The notes: generated from the letters alone by a model not told the origin. 8,940 nt of DNA from Pseudomonadota bacterium (GCA_030531915.1 JAUNMD010000034.1:1-8940); one strand, 5' to 3'; positions 1-4,557 are shown, numbered from the stretch's first letter. Program-made: numbers and translations.

Positions 1-64
1 AGAAATAGCCGGTTTCCTTGTTTTCCAGCTTTACAACTTCCTTGCTGCCTTTTTTAGATGCCAT
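1..64 (-). CDS. rpmG: 50S ribosomal protein L33, N-terminal part
   Basis: The first 21 residues read MASKKGSKEVVKLENKETGY followed by F and match the N-terminus of bacterial L33, a small protein of the large ribosomal subunit near the E site. The gene starts at the ATG whose complement is 62-64 and runs off the left edge, so the rest of a roughly 55-residue protein lies outside the window. A good Shine-Dalgarno (AAGGTAA) sits about 8 bases before the start. A consensus-like promoter lies upstream at 95-123, so it is transcribed separately from the tRNA-Leu genes further upstream. Identification rests on a short stretch, but the basic start and the VVKLENKETGYF segment are characteristic. Cysteine-type zinc ligands, if any, would lie in the missing part. 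Confidence 0.85.
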   Translation of the reverse strand, partial: MASKKGSKEVVKLENKETGYF

Positions 65-94
65 GTTTATTACCTTTTGATTATTCTGATGCCG

Positions 95-123
95 ATTTTA
101 TGTTAAAAATTACCAGAAAGCAA
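95..123 (-). promoter_or_regulatory. Promoter of rpmG
   Basis: On the minus strand TTGCTT (118-123) and TAAAAT (95-100) are separated by exactly 17 bases. An A-rich tract lies directly upstream (127-132). The start codon is about 30 bases downstream of the -10, leaving room for the Shine-Dalgarno. The 13-mer AAAAAACACTTGC covering the upstream edge and -35 recurs before tRNA-Asp. Confidence 0.65.
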
Positions 124-147
124 GTGTTTTTTATTTATTATAAATAT

Positions 148-233
148 TGGTGCAGGTAAAGAGATTTGAACTCTTACGGGTTGCCCAGACACGCCCCTAA
201 ATCCAGCGCGTCTACCAGTTTGGTTGCGGCTGT
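148..233 (-). pseudogene. Degenerate tRNA-Leu copy
   Basis: The minus strand repeats much of the intact tRNA-Leu next door: a 26-base match from the D-loop through the anticodon loop (AAACTGGTAGACGCGC then TGGATTTAGG), the variable arm GGGCAACCCGT, a T arm and a 3' CCA. The remainder is broken. The 3' acceptor strand TACCTGC has no proper partner, since the seven bases where the 5' strand should be give at most four pairs. The D stem is lost (ACC opposite CGC) and the anticodon stem keeps only two of five pairs. The 5' end is replaced by a perfect 7-bp hairpin (222-242). I read it as a decayed duplicate; a tRNA with unusual structure is much less likely. Confidence 0.7.
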
Positions 234-261
234 CGCGCAACCGCACGACGCGTTGCGTCGT
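222..261. repeat. Two adjacent GC-rich hairpins between the tRNA-Leu copies
   Basis: GGTTGCG (222-228) pairs perfectly with CGCAACC (236-242) around a 7-base loop, and ACGACGC (245-251) pairs with GCGTCGT (255-261) around GTT. Neither is followed by a T-run on either strand, so they do not look like intrinsic terminators. They occupy the place where the 5' end of the degenerate tRNA-Leu should be. The 9-mer GTCGCGCAA inside this stretch recurs in the hairpin-rich filler near tRNA-Glu. Confidence 0.6.
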
Positions 262-285
262 AGTCGCCACGGGCATATTTATTTT

Positions 286-370
286 TGGTGCGGGCGAAGA
301 GAATCGAACTCTTACGGGTTGCCCCACAGGAACCTAAATCCAGCGCGTCTACCAGTTTCGCCACGCCCGC
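286..370 (-). tRNA. tRNA-Leu(TAG)
   Basis: This is an intact class II tRNA of 85 bases including an encoded CCA (286-288). The acceptor GCGGGCG pairs perfectly with CGCCCGC, the D stem is GCG/CGC, the T stem AAGAG/CTCTT encloses TTCGATT, and a long variable arm (TGGGGCAACCCGT) is typical of leucine. The anticodon loop TTTAGGT gives TAG, which reads CUN leucine codons, with G at position 37. The anticodon stem has one U-U mismatch (28-42). It begins only 14 bases after the stop codon of the lptM-like gene and has no obvious promoter of its own, so it is probably cotranscribed with that gene. Confidence 0.95.
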
Positions 371-384
371 ACATTTCTGGGATT

Positions 385-504
385 TTAATACACTGGATAG
401 TTGCGGGGATACGATGGGTCAGGGTGACTGAGTCCTGATTTAACCCCACACGCCGCCGTCGCCAATGTTGCAATCAACAAAAATCCAATAAACACTCGTT
501 TCAT
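385..504 (-). CDS. lptM: Small LptM-like outer-membrane lipoprotein
   Basis: A 39-codon reading frame begins MKRVFIGFLLIATLATAACG: two basic residues, a hydrophobic core and a lipobox-like ATAAC with the lipidated cysteine at residue 19. After the cysteine the mature part starts CGVKSGLSHPDPSYP, which resembles the CG-x-K-G-x-L-x-x-P signature of LptM/YifL, the small lipoprotein that helps mature the LptD/LptE LPS-export complex. The T at -3 is a weaker lipobox residue than usual. At 39 residues it is shorter than the 67-residue E. coli protein and lacks its C-terminal tail. There is no Shine-Dalgarno; a near-perfect promoter ends 7 bases before the ATG, so the mRNA is probably leaderless. 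The tRNA-Leu follows 14 bases after the stop. The lipoprotein call is firm, the LptM assignment moderate. Confidence 0.7.
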   Translation of the reverse strand: MKRVFIGFLLIATLATAACGVKSGLSHPDPSYPRNYPVY

Positions 505-511
505 GCCATTG

Positions 512-540
512 ATTATAATCGCGCCATGGGCATTAGTCAA
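512..540 (-). promoter_or_regulatory. Promoter of the lptM-like gene
   Basis: On the minus strand TTGACT (535-540) and a perfect TATAAT (512-517) are 17 bases apart. Only 7 bases separate the -10 from the ATG, so the predicted transcription start falls at or next to the start codon. It is arranged divergently from the weaker candidate ohyA promoter. Confidence 0.75.
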
Positions 541-569
541 ATATTTACCTGATGCGGATTACTGTCCTG

Positions 570-598
570 TTAAATGGTATTGTCCCGTGCGTTATGAT
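570..598 (+). promoter_or_regulatory. Candidate promoter of ohyA
   Basis: TATGAT (593-598) is a good -10 at a suitable distance (about 37 bases) from the ohyA ATG. The element 17 bases upstream, TTAAAT, matches the -35 consensus at only three of six positions, so the promoter may be weak or activator-dependent. Confidence 0.35.
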
Positions 599-635
599 TG
601 ATACATGACTTTTTCAACCAAAGGGGAAATAAATT

Positions 636-2408
636 ATGTATTACAGTAACGGTAATTACGAGGCGTTTGCCGACCCGCGCCAGCCCGTCGGTGCAGATAA
701 AAAATCAGCATACATTATTGGTGGGGGATTGGCCGGATTGGCGGCGGCGGTATTTATGATACGCGACGCAAAAATGTCCGGTAAAAAGATTCAAATTCTG
801 GAAGAATTGTCCATTTCTGGTGGCAGTATGGACGGCATCAAGAATCCAAAGTTGGGTTATATCATTCGCGGTGGTCGTGAAATGGAGGCGCATTTTGAAA
901 CCCTGTGGGATTTGTTTCGGTCTATTCCATCACTCGAAGATGAAAATGTATCTGTTTTGGATGAATTTTATTGGCTGAACAAAGAAGACCCCAGTTTTTC
1001 GCATACGCGTGTAATTGAAAATCGTGGCCAGCAAATTCCAACTGATGGTAAATTGACACTGACACCACGCGCGATACGCGAAATGGTCGATTTGGCAATG
1101 ACGCCCGAAGATAAATTGCAAGACGTCCGTATTGACCAAGTATTTACATCGGAATTTTTTGAATCTAATTTCTGGATTTATTGGGCGACAATGTTTGCGT
1201 TTGAACCGTGGTCCAGTGCGATGGAAATGCGCCGCTATATATTGCGCTTTATTCATCATGTGGGCAGTTTGGCGGACATGTCTGCATTGAAATTTACAAA
1301 ATATAACCAGTATGAATCGCTGATTACGCCATTGGTTCGGTGGCTGACCGCGCGCGGCGTAAAGTTCCATTATGATACGCGTGTGACCAATGTAGTCATT
1401 GATTCCGGTGCATCGAACAAGATTGCAAAGTCCATTGAAACAGTGCACGCCGGTCGCAAGAAAACAATCAACCTGTCGCCGGACGATTTGGTATTTATCA
1501 CCAATGGTTCTATTACCGAAAGCAGTACGTATGGCGACAACAACACGCCCGCACCGCGTCCCAGCGGCATCGGGGCCAGTTGGGAATTGTGGAAAAATAT
1601 CGCCGCACAAAATTCCGAATTTGGCCGTCCGGACAAGTTCTGTGAAAACATCCCCGTGGCAAATTGGGTAATGTCGGCAACAATCACACTGACCGACGAC
1701 CGCGTTGTCCCATACATAAAAAGGATTTGCAAGAAAGACCCACACAGTGGCTCTATCGTTACCAGTGGGCCGGTCACAATCCGTGATTCTAATTGGCTGT
1801 ACGGATTTTCTATTTCGCGCCAGCCGCATTTTCGCGCGCAAAAACCGAACGAGATTGTCGTCTGGACATACGGTCTGCTTTCGGACAAAATCGGCAACTA
1901 TGTGAAAAAGAAAATTGCCGATTGCACGGGCGCAGAACTGTGCGCCGAATGGTTGTATCACATCGGTGTGCCAATCGCGGAAATCGAAGACATCGCGCAC
2001 AACGCGTCGCATACCGTGCCGTGTCATATGCCGTTTATTTCGACATACTTTATGCCCCGCGCACTGGGCGACCGACCATTGGTTGTGCCAACGGGTGCGG
2101 TGAACTTTGCATTCATCGGTAACTATGCCGAAACCGATCGCGATACAGTTTTTACAACCGAATATTCGGTTCGCACCGCGATGCAGGCGGTCTATACCTT
2201 GCTGAATGTTGACCGCGCCGTGCCAGAGGTATTCCCATCATGCTTTGACGTACGCGTCCTGATGCGCAGCGTGTATTACCTGAACGATAAAAAGAAACTG
2301 GCTGATATCGAAATGCCGTGGTTTATGAAAATGCTGGGTGCGGCGGGCCTTAAACATGTGCGTGGCACATACATCGCCGAATTGATGCGCCAAGAAGGAT
2401 TGATATAA
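636..2408 (+). CDS. ohyA: Oleate hydratase (FAD-dependent, MCRA family)
   Basis: This flavoenzyme adds water across the cis-9 double bond of oleic and related fatty acids to give 10-hydroxy acids. In host-associated bacteria that detoxifies unsaturated fatty acids. The 590-residue length matches the family. A Rossmann FAD-binding motif GGGLAGLAAA lies at residues 29-38. The RGGREM loop (79-83) supplies Glu82 and MRRY ends at Tyr201; both coincide with the catalytic residues and numbering I recall for the Staphylococcus aureus enzyme. FAFEPWSSAMEMRRYI and a C-terminal family segment (NFAFIGNYAETDRDTVFTTE) are also typical. There is no signal peptide, so it is a cytosolic or peripheral membrane enzyme. 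The start is supported by AAAGGGG about 10 bases upstream. It stands alone, with a hairpin terminator 25 bases after the stop. G+C is similar to the housekeeping genes, giving no compositional sign of recent transfer. Confidence 0.96.
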   Translation: MYYSNGNYEAFADPRQPVGADKKSAYIIGGGLAGLAAAVFMIRDAKMSGKKIQILEELSISGGSMDGIKNPKLGYIIRGGREMEAHFETLWDLFRSIPSLEDENVSVLDEFYWLNKEDPSFSHTRVIENRGQQIPTDGKLTLTPRAIREMVDLAMTPEDKLQDVRIDQVFTSEFFESNFWIYWATMFAFEPWSSAMEMRRYILRFIHHVGSLADMSALKFTKYNQYESLITPLVRWLTARGVKFHYDTRVTNVVIDSGASNKIAKSIETVHAGRKKTINLSPDDLVFITNGSITESSTYGDNNTPAPRPSGIGASWELWKNIAAQNSEFGRPDKFCENIPVANWVMSATITLTDDRVVPYIKRICKKDPHSGSIVTSGPVTIRDSNWLYGFSISRQPHFRAQKPNEIVVWTYGLLSDKIGNYVKKKIADCTGAELCAEWLYHIGVPIAEIEDIAHNASHTVPCHMPFISTYFMPRALGDRPLVVPTGAVNFAFIGNYAETDRDTVFTTEYSVRTAMQAVYTLLNVDRAVPEVFPSCFDVRVLMRSVYYLNDKKKLADIEMPWFMKMLGAAGLKHVRGTYIAELMRQEGLI

Positions 2409-2432
2409 TTTTGATGAATCAATCCAAATCAA

Positions 2433-2454
2433 AAACGCCCCTGTGGGGGCGTTT
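2433..2454. terminator. Bidirectional intrinsic terminator between ohyA and the TM2 gene
   Basis: AAACGCCCC (2433-2441) pairs over 9 bp with GGGGCGTTT (2446-2454) around a 4-base loop. The T-tract is better on the minus strand (GTTTTTGATTT) than on the plus strand (GGTTTA), so it mainly ends the TM2 gene but probably serves both convergent genes. Confidence 0.85.
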
Positions 2455-2461
2455 GGTTTAC

Positions 2462-2794
2462 TTATTCTGCAAAAATCTTCTCTGGCGCGCCCAAACAACA
2501 GAACCCGACAATCAAATCGACCAACGCCCATATGCATGTGATGAACATACCAACAAATGTGATGGTCAACACAGTCATCAAAATCGCCGTGCCATATTTG
2601 CCGGCATAGTATCTGTGCGCACCAATAATGCCCAAGAACCAGCACAACAGCAAATAAATAACAATCGACTTTTTACCCTTGTACAGGCCGTTGATTGATT
2701 TGCCCAATGTTTTGTTTGGACAGCCACAGTGTGGGCATGTGATGGCCTGACTGGACATCTTTTTGCCGCATTCGGTACAGAAAATCATCGCCAT
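2462..2794 (-). CDS. Zinc-ribbon plus TM2-domain membrane protein
   Basis: The 110-residue protein starts with a compact zinc ribbon in which Cys6, Cys9, Cys20 and Cys23 form two CxxC pairs (FCTECGKK and TCPHCGCPN). A TM2 domain follows (about residues 40-102): two hydrophobic helices around the family motif GIIGAHRYYAGKYGTA and an aspartate in the second helix (WALVDLIVG). TM2 proteins are small inner-membrane proteins of poorly known function, and the zinc ribbon should face the cytosol. The frame is open 18 codons further upstream, but I chose the start at 2792-2794 because AAGGA lies 9 bases before it. A TATAAT lies 29 bases upstream (2823-2828), although its only -35-like partner is 14 bases away, which is too short. 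It diverges from the NERD gene. Family assignment is secure, function unknown. Confidence 0.88.
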   Translation of the reverse strand: MAMIFCTECGKKMSSQAITCPHCGCPNKTLGKSINGLYKGKKSIVIYLLLCWFLGIIGAHRYYAGKYGTAILMTVLTITFVGMFITCIWALVDLIVGFCCLGAPEKIFAE

Positions 2795-2860
2795 ATTAAA
2801 ATCCTTTGTTTTGATACATATGATTATATACCGCCCGCATATTTGCAATTAAAAAATAGT

Positions 2861-2888
2861 TTGAAAAATCAGCGTGCTTTGTTATTAT
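2861..2888 (+). promoter_or_regulatory. Promoter of the NERD-DUF805 operon
   Basis: TTGAAA (2861-2866) and TATTAT (2883-2888) are spaced by 16 bases. The ATG of the NERD gene comes only 7 bases after the -10, so the transcript would have essentially no 5' leader. Confidence 0.6.
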
Positions 2889-2895
2889 TCTTCGC

Positions 2896-3627
2896 ATGGA
2901 AATAATTGTTGTTTGTTTGGTTTTGATATTTGCTGGTTTTATAATTAAAGCTGTATACAGACAGGCGCATAATAACCGCACAATAACTTTTTGGCCGAAA
3001 AGATATGACGAGAGATTAGATGAAATCACTTCCGCTGAAAGAGGACCTTGGTCTGAACGTGATTTGATAAGTTCTTTGTTGGATTATGGCATTTCGCCAA
3101 AGGCAATTTTTCATGATTTATATGTTAAAAATGGTAAATATGGTTTTTCACAGATAGACATTGTTGTTGCAACCAAGGTTGGTTTGATTGTTTTTGAGGT
3201 CAAAGATTACTCTGGTTGGATTTTTGGCAAAGGTGGCCAAAATCAATGGACGCAGATTCTGGATTACGGGCGTCAAAAATACAGATTCTATAATCCAGTA
3301 TTGCAAAACGAAACCCATATCAAGGTATTGCAAAAACAGTCAAAGCAATTTGCTAAATTGCCTTTTTATTCTGTGATTGTATTTTATGGTGGCAGCAAGT
3401 TACGAGATATCAGTTTTGTGCCCAATGGAACTTTTGTTATCAAACCACACAGATTAAAAGATGTGCTGAATATCATTTTTGATAATGACGATGCCGAATA
3501 TACAGACAAACGTGAGGTTATAGAAATCTTAAAGGCCGCTGTTGCCAATGGAAATAATGCAGACGTGCAAACCGAACATGTTGAACAAATTAGAGATATG
3601 TTGGGAAAGAATAGGGTGCTGGATTAG
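2896..3627 (+). CDS. Membrane-anchored NERD-domain (nuclease-related) protein
   Basis: The 243-residue protein opens with a single transmembrane helix (residues 3-20), then a basic linker. The core (about 50-170) is a NERD domain, a predicted member of the PD-(D/E)xK nuclease fold: Glu54 in WSERDLI, Asp88 in QIDIVV, and the Glu101-Val-Lys103 triplet in VFEVKDYSG, followed by the family block YRFYNPVLQNETHI. The expected catalytic residues are all present. NERD proteins are thought to act on DNA or RNA, but most are uncharacterised, and some occur in defence or plasmid contexts. No Shine-Dalgarno precedes the ATG and no other Met occurs in the N-terminal region, so a leaderless start fits. The gene is visibly AT-rich (two sampled lines give 30-37% G+C, against 58-70% in sampled lines of ohyA and miaA). 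It is followed 21 bases later by the DUF805 gene. Confidence 0.85.
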   Translation: MEIIVVCLVLIFAGFIIKAVYRQAHNNRTITFWPKRYDERLDEITSAERGPWSERDLISSLLDYGISPKAIFHDLYVKNGKYGFSQIDIVVATKVGLIVFEVKDYSGWIFGKGGQNQWTQILDYGRQKYRFYNPVLQNETHIKVLQKQSKQFAKLPFYSVIVFYGGSKLRDISFVPNGTFVIKPHRLKDVLNIIFDNDDAEYTDKREVIEILKAAVANGNNADVQTEHVEQIRDMLGKNRVLD

Positions 3628-3648
3628 GTAATACAACAAGGAGAAAAA

Positions 3649-4014
3649 ATGGCAAAACATACAGACGGTTTTAATAATTCGTTGGGCGCATGTCTAAAAT
3701 CATATTGGACAGAATATGTTGGTTGGGGACGTGCAACACGTTCTGAATATTGGTGGTCAGTTTTGTTTTATGTGTTCTTGGCATCTGCGTTTTTCGGTGA
3801 AAATGAAGCACTCGGCACGTTGTGGGCTATTATAACATTAGTTCCTAATTTTACAGTACGGGTAAGGCGTTTGCACGATACAGGACACTCTGCATGGAAC
3901 TTGTTGTGGAATTTATTACCGATTATTGGTTGGATTATCATTCTTGTATATATGTGCCAGCCCAGTACACCTAAAAATCAATTTGGTTCGCCCAGAATAA
4001 AAATTACAAAATAA
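3649..4014 (+). CDS. DUF805 family inner-membrane protein
   Basis: This 121-residue protein has the DUF805 hallmarks: an N-terminal amphipathic segment ending in GRATRSEYWW (27-36), about three transmembrane helices (about 36-50, 55-69 and 86-103), the central RRLHDTGHSAW motif (73-83), and a polar C-terminal tail with PKNQFGSP. The family is widespread in bacterial inner membranes and has no established biochemical role. AAGGAG lies 6 bases before the ATG. The gene follows the NERD stop by 21 bases with no terminator between, so the two form an operon. A hairpin starts 3 bases after its stop. Like the NERD gene it is AT-rich. Function in this pair is unknown; a membrane partner for the NERD protein is speculation. 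Confidence 0.88.
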   Translation: MAKHTDGFNNSLGACLKSYWTEYVGWGRATRSEYWWSVLFYVFLASAFFGENEALGTLWAIITLVPNFTVRVRRLHDTGHSAWNLLWNLLPIIGWIIILVYMCQPSTPKNQFGSPRIKITK

Positions 4015-4017
4015 AAC

Positions 4018-4035
4018 GACCACCAAACGGTGGTC
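4018..4035. terminator. Hairpin downstream of the DUF805 gene, terminator-like
   Basis: GACCACC pairs with GGTGGTC over 7 bp around the loop AAAC. The plus strand continues ATAACAG without a T-run, whereas the minus strand continues GTTTTATTTTG. It therefore looks better oriented for minus-strand transcripts, although it directly follows a plus-strand gene. Confidence 0.55.
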
Positions 4036-4109
4036 ATAACAGTTTCGCTCGGGCACAGCCCTGCGCGGCATTCCTGACGCATCGCGATGAATCGCTCTGC
4101 TACTCATAG

Positions 4110-4128
4110 TGGCAGCCCCACTCGGATT
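4110..4128 (-). repeat. tRNA-Glu 3'-end fragment, distal copy
   Basis: The 19 bases TGGCAGCCCCACTCGGATT are identical to 4462-4480, which is the 3' end of tRNA-Glu from the T-loop through CCA, in the same orientation. Flanks on both sides differ from the intact gene. A 19-base identity including the CCA is far beyond chance at this distance. Confidence 0.85.
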
Positions 4129-4239
4129 GTTTGCGTTGCTCACCACACGTAAGGCGCGAACGTCGCGCAAAGCATTGCGCTTGTTCTTGCCAACTATCGT
4201 GTCGAACCTGCGGTTCTCATCCGGGTTCTTCACAAAATA

Positions 4240-4265
4240 AAAAGACCACCAAACGGTGGTCTTTT
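4240..4265. terminator. Intrinsic terminator between tRNA-Glu fragments
   Basis: AAAAGACCACC (4240-4250) pairs over 11 bp with GGTGGTCTTTT (4255-4265) around AAAC. There are T-runs on both strands (CTTTTAT on plus, CTTTTTATTTTG on minus), so it could act bidirectionally. It immediately follows the proximal tRNA-Glu fragment on the minus strand, as the tRNA-Glu terminator follows the intact gene. Confidence 0.8.
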
Positions 4266-4268
4266 ATC

Positions 4269-4281
4269 TTGGCAGCCCCAC
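4269..4281 (-). repeat. tRNA-Glu 3'-end fragment, proximal copy
   Basis: TTGGCAGCCCCAC is identical to 4461-4473, the acceptor 3' strand and CCA of tRNA-Glu plus one flanking base. On the minus strand it is preceded by TCAAGG and GGCGG, which may be remnants of the anticodon region with the middle deleted. As in the intact gene, a terminator follows directly. Confidence 0.65.
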
Positions 4282-4433
4282 CGCCCCTTGACAAACAATA
4301 ATCAAACACCATGCAAAAACTCTAATATACAATATCCGTTTTTGCGGGTTTGCTAATTGTTTGTCTGCGTATTCGCCATGCGTGCCGTTGGCACTCTGGC
4401 GGATCCTTCGTGGGGCTGTTAGACAAAATAAAA

Positions 4434-4453
4434 AATGACCCAAACGGGTCATT
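4434..4453. terminator. tRNA-Glu terminator
   Basis: AATGACCC (4434-4441) and GGGTCATT (4446-4453) form an 8-bp stem around AAAC. On the minus strand TTTTTTATTTTG follows. It starts 9 bases after the tRNA CCA and should end its transcript. Confidence 0.88.
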
Positions 4454-4461
4454 TATTATTT

Positions 4462-4536
4462 TGGCAGCCCCACTCGGATTCGAACCGGGATTCTCGCCTT
4501 GAAAGGGCGGTGTCCTAACCATTAGACGATGGGGCC
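4462..4536 (-). tRNA. tRNA-Glu(TTC)
   Basis: This is a 75-base cloverleaf with encoded CCA. The anticodon loop CTTTCAA gives TTC for glutamate, and the D arm (GTCTAATGGTTAGGAC) and T loop (TTCGAAT) are normal. Three stem positions are not Watson-Crick: G1-U72 at the end of the acceptor, C27-A43 in the anticodon stem and C50-A64 in the T stem. With a perfect consensus promoter upstream and a terminator downstream it is probably expressed, and it may be the genome's main glutamate tRNA. Partial copies of its 3' end lie downstream. Confidence 0.93.
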
Positions 4537-4557
4537 AAAACTTTTTATTGCCGCCAG

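Larger units (their letters stand above)
4006..4261. repeat. Direct repeat pair of a terminator-bearing 30-mer
   Basis: The 30 bases at 4006-4035 recur at 4232-4261 with a single mismatch (C4017 against A4243). Each copy is ACAAAATAAAA, one variable base, then the GACCACC-AAAC-GGTGGTC hairpin. The offset is 226 bases. A third related unit follows tRNA-Glu: ACAAAATAAAA at 4423-4433 with a different stem but the same AAAC loop. Confidence 0.85.
4036..4430. other. Gene-free, hairpin-rich region downstream of tRNA-Glu
   Basis: I see no credible gene here. It holds two partial copies of the tRNA-Glu 3' end, one terminator, and several small perfect hairpins: GCGCGA/TCGCGC (4154-4168), GCGCAA/TTGCGC (4165-4180, overlapping the first and so mutually exclusive), GAACC/GGTTC (4204-4216), GGGC/GCCC (4051-4061) and the palindrome CATCGCGATG (4080-4089). 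The reading frames across it run over tRNA sequence or antisense to the DUF805 gene. It looks like accumulated debris or a structured non-coding element at a tRNA locus. Confidence 0.6.

Noticed and set aside
103..438. Open frames on both strands across the tRNA-Leu pair (peptides with SYGLPH and GQPVRVRFSSPAP).
   Set aside because: These are the familiar spurious translations of tRNA-Leu genes and their complements; no SD or conserved protein is involved.
930..2027. A 365-codon frame antisense to ohyA.
   Set aside because: It lies fully opposite a conserved enzyme, is rich in Cys/His/Arg as expected for a shadow frame, and has no SD.
2823..2866. A full promoter for the TM2 gene.
   Set aside because: TATAAT is present at 2823-2828 but the only -35-like hexamer (TTGCAA) is 14 bases away, too close for confidence.
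3916..4233. A 105-codon minus-strand frame beginning with GTG, running from the tRNA-fragment filler into the DUF805 gene.
   Set aside because: It has no SD, crosses a terminator hairpin and a tRNA-Glu fragment, and its last third is antisense to a real gene.
4080..4240. CRISPR-like or riboswitch-like structure in the repeat-rich region.
   Set aside because: There is no regular repeat-spacer pattern, and the hairpins do not match a riboswitch class I know; only two copies of the 30-mer exist and they contain a terminator.
4264..4522. Frames of 62-66 codons covering tRNA-Glu and its terminator.
   Set aside because: They translate the tRNA and its trailer; composition and lack of SD argue against them.
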